Part shown: piece after piece, positions 1 to 7,642 of the stretch | Layout: every line of letters starts with the position of its first letter | How positions within the stretch are numbered: the first letter of the stretch is position 1 | Assembly: GCF_000827885.1 (NCBI RefSeq) | Contig: NZ_JTKH01000024.1 | Coordinates: 496,001 to 560,000, forward strand | Origin: Vibrio renipiscarius | Lineage (GTDB): Bacteria; Pseudomonadota; Gammaproteobacteria; Enterobacterales; Vibrionaceae | DNA length: 64,000 bases | Direction: 5' to 3' | Notes under the pieces: generated by a model | Told to the model about the DNA's origin: nothing | The model's input: only the letters and a program-made list of their open reading frames with translations | The model's database searches: none | Made by a program: the position numbers and the translations under genes

Positions 1-1206
1 ACTTAATAGGAATCGAGCGCACGCTAAATAAGCGACATCAGTAGACTCTTTTCGCGTATAAACGGGATAGTTGGCATAGCCTGATTGCTGTGACCATTTG
101 ATTTCACTGTCCCAGTACGCCCCTTTCACTAAACGCAACGGGATCATATCGCCTTGCTCTTTAGCCAAGCGATTGAGCCAAACCAACACGGGCAAAGCGC
201 GTTTGGAATAGGTTTGAATGACAAGACCGAGTTTCCCCCAGCCTTTCACTACTGAACTACGATAGAGCTTTTCGAATAGAACCAGTGATAATTCAAGGCG
301 ATCCGCCTCTTCCGCGTCGATCGTTATCGCCACATCCAGTTCAACCGCGCGCTCTAACAGCGATAACACCGTGTCATACAATTCTCTAATGACTCGGTCT
401 TGATTCGCGACTTCATAGCGAGGATGTAACGCTGATAATTTAATCGACACAGAATCAGAATGAATCTCTGAATTCTTACTTTCTCGGCCGACTGACTCAA
501 TCGCCATCAAGTAGTCTTTGAAATATTTGTTGGCATCCGCAGCGGTTAGCGCCGCCTCTCCTAGCATATCGAACGAATAGCAAAAGCCTTTATCGACGAA
601 CGGACGAGCATTTTTTTGCGCTTCACTAATGCTACGACCAAGCACAAACTGATGCCCCATGATCTTCATCGCTTGGTGCATGGCTTGACGAATGACGGGC
701 TCAGAGAGCTTATTGACTAAGCGATTTACCGCTTGAATTGGGCTGGGTTCGCTTGAGGAGGACAGTCCAACCACCTTACCGGTGAGCATTAACCCCCACG
801 TTGACGCGTTAACAAAAACAGAATCAGAATGCGTTAAATGTGATTTCCAATCGGCAACACTCAACTTATCACGAATTAATGCATCGGCCGTCGAGTGATC
901 AGGGATACGCATTAACGCTTCCGCCAAGCACATCAATAAGATGCCTTCTTGCGTATCTAAACTGTATTCCAATAACAACGCGTCGATCATTTGAACCGAG
1001 TTTTTATCGGCTCGAATCGCCTGGATCAGCGAAGTGGTTTGCGCTTGAATATGGGATTGTTCATCTTCGCTAGGGGTTGCGAGAGGTAAAAGTTGTCGTA
1101 ACCATTGTGTTTCATCCACCATGTAGAGTGGCGAGATCAACGCCCAGAGCGTATCAAGCGGCTGCTCAATAAACTCGCGATTTAACACGTTTGTTGCGGT
1201 AAACAT
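1..1206 (-). CDS. putA: Bifunctional proline dehydrogenase / P5C dehydrogenase PutA, N-terminal part (cut by window edge)
   Basis: PutA oxidises proline to glutamate in two steps (FAD-dependent proline dehydrogenase, then NAD-dependent P5C dehydrogenase). The frame is open from the ATG at 1206 to base 1, giving 402 codons, which cover the N-terminal arm and most of the proline dehydrogenase barrel. Visible barrel motifs are SVSIKLSALHPRYE, ITIDAEEADRLELS and PLRLVKGAYWDSEIKWSQ, all characteristic of the PRODH domain. The protein begins directly with the dimerisation arm and has no ribbon-helix-helix DNA-binding domain like that at the start of E. coli PutA, so this PutA is probably not its own repressor. 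A GAGGA ribosome-binding site precedes the ATG by about seven bases. The AraC-type gene upstream on the same strand is the likely regulator. The 3' two thirds lie outside the window. Confidence 0.95.
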   Translation of the reverse strand, partial: MFTATNVLNREFIEQPLDTLWALISPLYMVDETQWLRQLLPLATPSEDEQSHIQAQTTSLIQAIRADKNSVQMIDALLLEYSLDTQEGILLMCLAEALMRIPDHSTADALIRDKLSVADWKSHLTHSDSVFVNASTWGLMLTGKVVGLSSSSEPSPIQAVNRLVNKLSEPVIRQAMHQAMKIMGHQFVLGRSISEAQKNARPFVDKGFCYSFDMLGEAALTAADANKYFKDYLMAIESVGRESKNSEIHSDSVSIKLSALHPRYEVANQDRVIRELYDTVLSLLERAVELDVAITIDAEEADRLELSLVLFEKLYRSSVVKGWGKLGLVIQTYSKRALPVLVWLNRLAKEQGDMIPLRLVKGAYWDSEIKWSQQSGYANYPVYTRKESTDVAYLACARFLLS

Positions 1207-1391
1207 GTGCTGTCCTCAATCTCATACCTGCAAAAATGAGCAGGTTTCCTACCATGGTATGCAGTGTATTTTGAGCTTGAGTTCGTTACTTGTCAAAAAC
1301 TCCGGATTTTTTGCCAAAAACCGCGTTATTTAACAAAAACAAAACACGATCACGTCATTAATTGCAAAGAATGACACCACATTTGGTTTTA

Positions 1392-2210
1392 TTAGTAACT
1401 TAATTGCTTCTTATATTGTGAAGGCGAGATACCTTGCAGACGAGTAAAAGAATGAGTAAAAGTACTTTGCCCGGAAAAGCCACTGAGCTCAGCAACTTGA
1501 CCTAACGTAATATGGCCTTGCTCAATGAGACGTTTGGCCATATCAATGCGTTTGCCTAAAACATACTGATGAGGGGTGATACCCAGTTGCTCTTTGAACA
1601 AGGCATGGAACTGACTTTCACCTAAGAATACGCTGCCCGCCAACTGCGCCACCGAAATTTTATAAGTGATGTGTCGTTCGATGTATCGATCAATCGCTTC
1701 AAGGTCAAAACGTGATTCTTTGCGGCTGATATGTAACGCTGAAATATGACGATGCAGCAACGCCATAACCGTGTCGTTGCATGCCCTACTCAATAAATGA
1801 TCATTGGGGCTAGCTTGCATTTCTGCGACGAGCATTTGAATGAGCTTTTGGATCTGGTTGTCTAATTGAAAATACACATCAGACTGATTCAACGCATTTA
1901 ACCGTTCAAGCACCAGCGGATCTTCAGCATTCGGCGCTGGCATATTTAACACCAAAATGTCCGACTGGCCGATAACACCGCCAAACGCATGATCAGAGCC
2001 CGAAGTCACAACACATCCCTGTCCAGGGCCAACCAAATTGCCGTAACCATTCACCTCAAATTCGGCCTGCCCTTTCAATCCAATCACAATCTGCGTGTAA
2101 CTGTGATCATGGCAAGCCATATGAGAAGGCAAAGTCACCAACTCTGCCGGCATAGGAGACAAAATTTTGTCGTTATTTGATGGTAATTGAATCATCGTTT
2201 TATTGCTCAT
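1392..2210 (-). CDS. AraC-family transcriptional regulator, probably PutR-like activator of proline use
   Basis: The product is 272 residues, with an N-terminal cupin-like sensor region (about 1-130, containing a PSHMACHDHSYTQIVIGLKG stretch) and a C-terminal double helix-turn-helix of the AraC/XylS type (about 165-268; LAGSVFLGESQFHALFKEQL, then LSGFSGQSTFTHSFTRLQG). It lies 185 bp upstream of putA in the same orientation. In Vibrio vulnificus an AraC-type regulator called PutR activates putAP, so position suggests the same role here; that is inference from context. The start ATG at 2210 agrees with the usual family length. It could instead answer a ligand unrelated to proline. Confidence 0.85.
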   Translation of the reverse strand: MSNKTMIQLPSNNDKILSPMPAELVTLPSHMACHDHSYTQIVIGLKGQAEFEVNGYGNLVGPGQGCVVTSGSDHAFGGVIGQSDILVLNMPAPNAEDPLVLERLNALNQSDVYFQLDNQIQKLIQMLVAEMQASPNDHLLSRACNDTVMALLHRHISALHISRKESRFDLEAIDRYIERHITYKISVAQLAGSVFLGESQFHALFKEQLGITPHQYVLGKRIDMAKRLIEQGHITLGQVAELSGFSGQSTFTHSFTRLQGISPSQYKKQLSY

Positions 2211-2649
2211 GAGCGCGCTGCATTAGGCTATTGATTGCAATTCTTGATGGTATAACAAATTCCAAGCCTTCTCGATAAAATCTAACCTTCCTGACAAACA
2301 TAGCTGAACCACGGTATTTTGGGGATAACTTCAATTTTAAACTGAAGAAAAAGTGAAGCATATTCTCACGGAAGAATGATCAAGTGCACATAAATTACGG
2401 CCTATGCGACTTACACCCTAAAAGACTGAATTGAAACCACAATCTTTACTTGCTTATTTTCGTGAACTGCCCAAAATAGAACTAGCACTTTAGATTTACT
2501 TTTATAAAGCTATTGTAGTCTTAGAGTTGTAAGAGCCGATATGGATATATAAGACTTTTAGGGTAAGCAGGCTTCTGAAGAACTGTCAAAACTTTGTCTT
2601 AAATATTTTTTATATTTAGTGAATTAAAACAAAAATGTTGTAGAGACTT
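2211..2649. other. Intergenic region between the AraC regulator and the PEGA genes
   Basis: These 439 bp separate two divergent genes and must hold both promoters. The stretch is AT-rich, especially 2600-2640 just before the PEGA gene. I see no convincing small ORF, strong hairpin or recognisable operator. Confidence 0.4.
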
Positions 2650-3750
2650 ATGATCACACGTCGCATCCCAGCGCTTTTGCTCGCGCTAAGCCCATTTTGG
2701 TTATCGACTTCAGTCAGTGCAGAAGAAGCTTCTGCTGATCCTGTTGCTGCCATCGATATAAAACTAAGCAATAAACAGTTAGAGATGAGTACCGTCGCCG
2801 CTGACTACGACTCTGAAACTCAACGCTTTCAACAACTGCAAAATGACAATGCAAAGTTTAAGCGTGATGAACAAGAGTTAAATGCCAAGCGCAATCGTGC
2901 AAAATCGGCTCTGGACAAACAATATAGCCGTCTTCTAGATGATCCAGAGATTGATTTATTGAGCTTTCAACAAGCTTATCAAAATGCTTGGGCTGCGGTA
3001 AAAGAGAACCAAACGACGCTACTTGAAAGCCAACAAGCCATCACTGAGAGTGAAGTACACCTTTCTCAGATTAAACAAAAGCAAGCACGTTTAAGCTCAG
3101 AGTTTTCTTACCTTGAAGAGCAAAAAGTCGACGCGCGCGTAAAACGCCTTGGGGCTGAACTACGCGAAAGCGACGTGATGCAAACCAACTTCAAAACCAC
3201 CTGTTCAGCGACGATGACGCTCGGCGAATGTACCAGCCAAGGCCAGTACTTAACCAAGCAAAAAGCAGTAAAAACCTTCAAAATCCAATTGATGGATAGC
3301 CTAACCGAATCAACGATCGCGAAACAAAACGAGAAAGGCGTGCAACTCAATGTTCACGTTCAAGACAGTCAAATTATTCGCGCAGGATTTGAAGGCAACA
3401 ATAGCTACTTCACGGAAATGCAAGCGCAATTGCAAGCGAAACCTGAAGCCACTGCTGCCTGTAAACTACTCAACGTTTCCAGTCGTTACTGTTTAAAAGA
3501 TGACGCCAATAATCAAATCGATAATCAAGATAAAAATTGGGTTAACGTGACCGTGCGTTCTGACCAATATAACGATGATGTCGTGATTAATGGCGTTGAT
3601 TACGGCAGCACTCCGGTTGAAGTGCAGTTACCTCGTGGTCTGCATAACGTCACCGTTTCAAAAAATGGCTACCAAACGTATAACCGTCAAGTCACCATCA
3701 ACCAAAACGATACGGTTTGGGTAAAATTACGCTCACAAGACAACAGCTAA
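2650..3750 (+). CDS. Periplasmic coiled-coil protein with C-terminal PEGA domain
   Basis: A 366-residue protein of unknown function. Residues 1-24 form a signal peptide ending SVSAEE. Residues about 35-170 are glutamine-, lysine- and glutamate-rich and predict a long coiled coil. A middle region holds two cysteine pairs (CSATMTLGEC and CKLLNVSSRYC) suited to two disulfides. Residues about 295-360 form a PEGA domain (VVINGVDYGSTPVEVQLPRG, then a KNGYQTYNRQVTI strand), a surface or periplasmic beta fold. The next gene is a clear paralogue: signal peptide, coiled coil, both cysteine pairs and PEGA domain occur in the same order. A structural role at the cell envelope is plausible, but no enzymatic motif is seen. 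The ATG at 2650 directly precedes the signal peptide. Confidence 0.85.
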   Translation: MITRRIPALLLALSPFWLSTSVSAEEASADPVAAIDIKLSNKQLEMSTVAADYDSETQRFQQLQNDNAKFKRDEQELNAKRNRAKSALDKQYSRLLDDPEIDLLSFQQAYQNAWAAVKENQTTLLESQQAITESEVHLSQIKQKQARLSSEFSYLEEQKVDARVKRLGAELRESDVMQTNFKTTCSATMTLGECTSQGQYLTKQKAVKTFKIQLMDSLTESTIAKQNEKGVQLNVHVQDSQIIRAGFEGNNSYFTEMQAQLQAKPEATAACKLLNVSSRYCLKDDANNQIDNQDKNWVNVTVRSDQYNDDVVINGVDYGSTPVEVQLPRGLHNVTVSKNGYQTYNRQVTINQNDTVWVKLRSQDNS

Positions 3751-3893
3751 TTTAGCCTGCTCTTTGTTATCAATGAGCCCCTGAAAAGCCGCAATACATC
3801 GCCATTTTGACTCTAAGTTATCTCTCGATAATTTCAGACAAAATGGCGTTTTAATTTTGACTAATCTCATTAATTGAAGACTGAACAATTACG

Positions 3894-5720
3894 ATGCGAA
3901 CAACTTTACCTACTCTTTTGCTGGCCCTATCGCCATGCCTCATCAGCACTCATGCAATGGCAGAGACGGCAGCACCGACTGTTGTTTCCATTGAAGACCA
4001 ACTGCTGTCTACGCACGCCAAGCTAAAAAATGCGTTAGAAGCACATAACACACAACAACAAAATATTGCTCAGTTGCAAGACAAGCAACAGCAAACGGAA
4101 CATGATCAGCAAACGTTTAATACCAAATTTCTAGCCACAAAAGCGCAGCTTGAAATCGATTATAAGCAGATGATTGATGATCCCAACGTGGACCTTGCTG
4201 CGTCACAAAAAGCCTATCAAGATGCATGGAAAGACCTAAAACAACATCAACAATATGCCCTTAATTCCGAGCAAACGCTGGAAGATGAAAAACACATCTA
4301 CGAGCAACAAAAAGCGGACATTCAGACTCTTGAACAAGCAATAACGGCATTAGACAGTCAGAAAGTACGCGCACGCGTTGAACGCTTAAAAACCGAACTT
4401 TCGCCAAGCAACCAAATCAATGTCAGCTTTACCAACCGCTGCCATTCCAGCATGACGATTGCGCAATGTGACAACCAAACACGCGAACTCGCCTTGCAGA
4501 AAGCGGTGAAGCAATTTCAAGCTGAGCTGATTGAAAAAACGACAGAATCCAAACTGGTTCAATCAAATATCGCCAAAACATCACTGAATATTCACGTCTT
4601 GCGCCACAAAGTCAGCGAATCCGGATTTTACGATGGTGAGCGCTACCGCACGGTGATGAACGTCGATTTGGAATCTCGTCTTAACGATTCCACGCCGTGT
4701 ACACTTTTAGGTGTCGATAAACAGCATTGTTTCGCGCCCGGTTACGCTTCAGCCGAACAGTTTAACAACGAAAAAGAAATTGCCTGGGTAACCCTGTTTG
4801 TTCGCTCTAACCAGTATGATGATAACGTCATGGTAGACGGCGTCTCTTATGGTAGTACGCCTGTCGAGATTATGTTACCGGTAGGATCGCATCATATTGT
4901 CATCCAAAAAGAGGGTTATCAGACATTTGATCAAAGCCTGAATATCAAATCCGATTATCCATTGCGCGTAAATCTAAAGGAGACTATCAACCGCTTAAGC
5001 GCGGGAGAGAAATTTGCGGATCTTATCAAAGGTGGCATTGAAGCTCCGCAACTGGTTGCGATGGTTCCTGGTGAATACCTGATCGGCGAGCATGGTTCAA
5101 ATCAAGTTCACCTTGATCATGCTTTCGGTATTGGTGCGCTTCCTGTGACGGTGGCGCAATTCGATCACTTTGTCCGTCAAACCGACTATCAAACTGACGC
5201 CGAACTAAAAAATACCTGCACAACCATTGTTGATGGCGAAGTCACTGCTATCGCAAAAAGCTATTGGCGTAACCCAGGTTTCAAACAAGGTGCCGATTCG
5301 CCAGTGGTTTGTATCAGCCAAAATGACGCCAAAGCTTATGCAAAATGGCTAAGCCAGCAGACCGGTTCTCAATACCGCTTACCCAACGAAGATGAGTGGG
5401 AAATTGCCTCACGTGCGGGAAGTCAGACAAATTACTGGTGGGGAGACCACTTTGTTGCTGGTGAAGCGAATACCGGCTGGAGCAGCTCACCATGGTCAAA
5501 CACCAGTACATCACCGGTCAAGTCATTTAAAGCCAACCCACTTGGTCTTTATGATACCGTGGGTAACGTCTGGCAGTGGACCAGTAGTTCACAAGGCATT
5601 GCAAAAGGCGGCGCATGGAATTTCTCACCAGATCAGGCGGTTGCACATGCGCGCCTTTACTTAGCGCCCACCAGCACCGCAAATTATGTTGGTTTCCGCA
5701 TTGTTCGTGAAATCAATTAG
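3894..5720 (+). CDS. Periplasmic coiled-coil/PEGA protein fused to a non-catalytic FGE-sulfatase (SUMF1-like) domain
   Basis: The 608-residue product repeats the layout of the preceding gene: signal peptide (1-23, ending HAMAE), coiled coil (about 30-165), two cysteine pairs (CHSSMTIAQC and CTLLGVDKQHC) and a PEGA domain (VMVDGVSYGSTPVEIMLPVG). It then adds a C-terminal formylglycine-generating-enzyme-like domain (about 380-608) with the family hallmarks YRLPNEDEWEIASRAG and GLYDTVGNVWQWTSSS, ending GFRIV. True FGE enzymes have two active-site cysteines after the GG(S/A)W motif. Here that segment reads GGAWNFSPDQAVAHARLY and contains none, so the domain is probably a binding or scaffold module, as in other non-catalytic members. 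No sulfatase gene is nearby. The stop lies 25 bp before the VqmA-type palindrome of vqmR. Confidence 0.85.
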   Translation: MRTTLPTLLLALSPCLISTHAMAETAAPTVVSIEDQLLSTHAKLKNALEAHNTQQQNIAQLQDKQQQTEHDQQTFNTKFLATKAQLEIDYKQMIDDPNVDLAASQKAYQDAWKDLKQHQQYALNSEQTLEDEKHIYEQQKADIQTLEQAITALDSQKVRARVERLKTELSPSNQINVSFTNRCHSSMTIAQCDNQTRELALQKAVKQFQAELIEKTTESKLVQSNIAKTSLNIHVLRHKVSESGFYDGERYRTVMNVDLESRLNDSTPCTLLGVDKQHCFAPGYASAEQFNNEKEIAWVTLFVRSNQYDDNVMVDGVSYGSTPVEIMLPVGSHHIVIQKEGYQTFDQSLNIKSDYPLRVNLKETINRLSAGEKFADLIKGGIEAPQLVAMVPGEYLIGEHGSNQVHLDHAFGIGALPVTVAQFDHFVRQTDYQTDAELKNTCTTIVDGEVTAIAKSYWRNPGFKQGADSPVVCISQNDAKAYAKWLSQQTGSQYRLPNEDEWEIASRAGSQTNYWWGDHFVAGEANTGWSSSPWSNTSTSPVKSFKANPLGLYDTVGNVWQWTSSSQGIAKGGAWNFSPDQAVAHARLYLAPTSTANYVGFRIVREIN

Positions 5721-5745
5721 ATAGAAGTCACAATAAACAGAATAC

Positions 5746-5762
5746 AGGGGGAATTCCCCCCT
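5746..5762. promoter_or_regulatory. Putative VqmA-binding palindrome in the vqmR promoter
   Basis: AGGGGGAATTCCCCCCT contains a perfect 14-bp G5-AATT-C5 palindrome. It closely matches the G-tract/C-tract operator I recall for VqmA at the V. cholerae vqmR promoter. It lies about 60 bp upstream of the predicted vqmR start and 256 bp upstream of vqmA. Confidence 0.75.
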
Positions 5763-5807
5763 TTCTCGTCTCAAAGTCGAAGAGTAAAGTCTCACTACGC
5801 TTTGGTA

Positions 5808-5953
5808 CCCAGTACCACTGTCGATATCAATGGTTTTATTGTTGATATCTCTGTCGCCCAGCAGACCCTCGCAGGGTGATAGAACCTCTTCTACACGTCG
5901 ACAAGAAATATTCTTGTATTTGCCAGATGTTGATGAAATATCTGGCTTTTTTT
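5808..5953 (+). ncRNA. vqmR: VqmR small regulatory RNA (5' end approximate)
   Basis: VqmR is a Hfq-dependent trans-acting RNA made when VqmA binds the autoinducer DPO; in V. cholerae it represses vpsT and other targets by base pairing. The call rests on position just upstream of a clear vqmA, the VqmA-type palindrome at 5746-5762, and RNA-like structure. That structure is a hairpin GATATCAA/TTGATATC (5823-5830 with 5842-5849), a short hairpin ACCCT/AGGGT (5865-5877), and a Rho-independent terminator ending in seven T residues at 5953. The 5' end is placed from a weak -10-like TACGCT at 5796-5801 and the roughly 140-nt length of the V. cholerae RNA; it could move by several bases. An ORF that can be drawn across this RNA shows no coding character. 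Confidence 0.8.
5922..5953 (+). terminator. Rho-independent terminator of vqmR
   Basis: GCCAGATGT (5922-5930) pairs with ATATCTGGC (5938-5946), with one G-U pair and a seven-base loop. Seven T residues follow (5947-5953). Confidence 0.9.
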
Positions 5954-6017
5954 ATATCTTCAATTTATTGAATCTCTTACTATATTCCCATCCAGTATCA
6001 CAAATGAGACATCGCAA

Positions 6018-6737
6018 TTGACCTCGGTAAACCGCAAAAATGATTCGCTTATAAACCAACTGCCTGGCTACTGGGGTTGCAAAGACTTGAACTCAGTTTT
6101 TGTCGATGTCAATCAAGCTTATGCGCAATTGATCGGCTTTCAAACCGCGGAGCAGGTTATCGGTTTAACCGACCATGACATGCCAAGCCCAACAACAGTC
6201 TGCGCAGACGATTTTCGTCTACAAGATCAGCATGTCATCAATACACAACGCTCACTCAAAATTCTCGATATCCATCCCTACGCGGATGGTTGCTGGCGTG
6301 CCCACATCTTCACGAAAAAACCCTGGTTCGATGATCACGGCAATGTTCAAGGCACGATCTTTTTTGGTCAAGACCTCACTGAGACGGCCATACTGGAAGT
6401 CGGCCATTGGATATGCCGAGCAACCGGTCTTAGTGGCAATCTCAAACTGCCGAAAATTGACCAATTACACGGAATAAAAGAAAAGCTCACCGCACGTGAG
6501 GAAGAAGTGTTGTTTTTATTGTTATATGGCAAGAAACCGACGTACATCGCCGCGGCCATGAATATTTCAATCAAAACGTTTGAAGGTTATGTCGCGCGGC
6601 TAAGATCAAAATTTTGTGCCCACAGTAAGGCCCAGCTTATTGATATCGCGTTAGAGCGAGGTTACGGTTCTCATATTCCACAAACCTTATTACGTATTCA
6701 GCTTTCCGTCGTGCTGAATAATGAAAACGCCGCATAA
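6018..6737 (+). CDS. vqmA: VqmA, DPO-responsive quorum-sensing transcription factor
   Basis: VqmA is a cytoplasmic PAS/LuxR-type receptor for 3,5-dimethylpyrazin-2-ol that activates vqmR. The 239-residue product has an N-terminal PAS domain (about 12-125; LPGYWGCKDLNSVFV and GTIFFGQDLTETAILEVGHW) and a C-terminal LuxR helix-turn-helix (about 158-215; LTAREEEVLFLLLYGKKP). The pocket residues I recall from V. cholerae VqmA (Phe67, Phe99, Lys101) appear here as F66, F98 and K100, a consistent one-residue offset. No in-frame ATG is suitable; the most likely start is TTG at 6018, with a poor ribosome-binding site, so the exact N-terminus is uncertain. The stop codon lies inside a hairpin. The gene lies 64 bp downstream of the vqmR terminator. 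Confidence 0.93.
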   Translation: MTSVNRKNDSLINQLPGYWGCKDLNSVFVDVNQAYAQLIGFQTAEQVIGLTDHDMPSPTTVCADDFRLQDQHVINTQRSLKILDIHPYADGCWRAHIFTKKPWFDDHGNVQGTIFFGQDLTETAILEVGHWICRATGLSGNLKLPKIDQLHGIKEKLTAREEEVLFLLLYGKKPTYIAAAMNISIKTFEGYVARLRSKFCAHSKAQLIDIALERGYGSHIPQTLLRIQLSVVLNNENAA

Positions 6738-6746
6738 TGCGGCGTT
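6722..6746 (-). terminator. Terminator of pdxH, overlapping the vqmA stop codon
   Basis: AACGCCGCAT (6726-6735) is complementary to ATGCGGCGTT (6737-6746). Read on the minus strand, the stem is followed by TTTTC. It lies 20 bp past the pdxH stop and includes the end of vqmA, so the two convergent genes share the structure. Confidence 0.7.
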
Positions 6747-6765
6747 CGGGTCGGTCGATGTCCCA

Positions 6766-7416
6766 TTAAGGGGCCAAGCGATCAATATCCCAGCCACCTT
6801 CCTCTTTTGAATCTGCGTTTGGCGAATAGATGAAACGATCGTGAAGACGGTTCTCGCCCCCCTGCCAAAACTCGATACTGGTTGGTTTGATTCGGTATCC
6901 CCCCCAAAAAGATGGCACGGGAATTTCTCCCTTAGCAAATTTCTGTTTCAATTCGAGATACTTACCTTCTAAGATGCCGCGGGCAGAAATACGATGGCTT
7001 TGTCTACTTGCCATTGCCGCAATTTGGCTCTCTTTCGGGCGAGAGGTAAAATATTTAAAGTTTTCCGCGGCCGTTAGTTTTTCAGCCACACCTAAAACAT
7101 TGACTTGTCGCTCCAAGTTGTGCCAAGGAAAATGCAAACTGACTTTGGTGTTTCCCTCTATGTGCTGCGCTTTACGACTGCCGAGATTGGTATAAAACAC
7201 GAAGCCATCATGATCACAATGTTTAAGGAGAACGATGCGTTGATATGGCTGGCCGGTTTCATCAACCGTCGCAACGGTCATCGCCGTAGGATCAAGCAAC
7301 TTTGCATCGATGGCCTGTTGTAGCCAAAGATTAAATTGATCAACGGGATCCAAGCGTAAATCCTTACGACGTAGCCCGCCTTTACTGTACTCACGACGAA
7401 TATCTTCCAGTTCCAT
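6766..7416 (-). CDS. pdxH: Pyridoxine/pyridoxamine 5'-phosphate oxidase
   Basis: PdxH is the cytoplasmic FMN-dependent oxidase that makes pyridoxal 5'-phosphate from PNP or PMP. The 216-residue protein has the family's usual length. It shows the FMN-binding segments [20 protein letters not shown] and [20 protein letters not shown], the [11 protein letters not shown] segment, and the conserved C-terminus ending [10 protein letters not shown]...WDIDRLAP. It is transcribed towards vqmA and is divergent from the Lap cluster, with 226 bp between the starts. Confidence 0.97.
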   Translation of the reverse strand: MELEDIRREYSKGGLRRKDLRLDPVDQFNLWLQQAIDAKLLDPTAMTVATVDETGQPYQRIVLLKHCDHDGFVFYTNLGSRKAQHIEGNTKVSLHFPWHNLERQVNVLGVAEKLTAAENFKYFTSRPKESQIAAMASRQSHRISARGILEGKYLELKQKFAKGEIPVPSFWGGYRIKPTSIEFWQGGENRLHDRFIYSPNADSKEEGGWDIDRLAP

Positions 7417-7521
7417 TTCATTCCCTTAACATTTTTTGGTGATTGTGCGCCCATATTATTGATAACTCAAGATCTATCCTTGAAGTGCAACTAGACTAGT
7501 ATGAGTACTCAATGTCTCATT

Positions 7522-7600
7522 TTACCTAATTGTTTACGTTTTTCTTAAGAACTATGTGCATATTAACCATCAAGTTCTTAACATATGTACGTTTAGGTAA
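7522..7600. promoter_or_regulatory. Nested inverted repeats in the pdxH-lap divergent promoter region
   Basis: Two inverted repeats are nearly concentric. TTACCTAA (7522-7529) mirrors TTAGGTAA (7593-7600), and TTAAGAACT (7545-7553) mirrors AGTTCTTAA (7573-7581). Their centres are 7561 and 7563. The symmetry suggests a binding site for a dimeric or multimeric regulator of the lap operon; the regulator is not identifiable from sequence. Confidence 0.45.
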
Positions 7601-7642
7601 TAAAATCAGATTAATACATGAGGTTTAGGCTAGGGAAACTCA

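Noticed and set aside
3894..5720. Functional formylglycine-generating enzyme
   Set aside because: The two active-site cysteines expected after the GG-A-W motif are absent, and no sulfatase gene is nearby.
5830..6021. Open frame of 63 codons overlapping vqmR
   Set aside because: It lies across the small RNA and its terminator, has a stretch translating the T tract (FFYIFNLLNLLLY), and lacks a ribosome-binding site.
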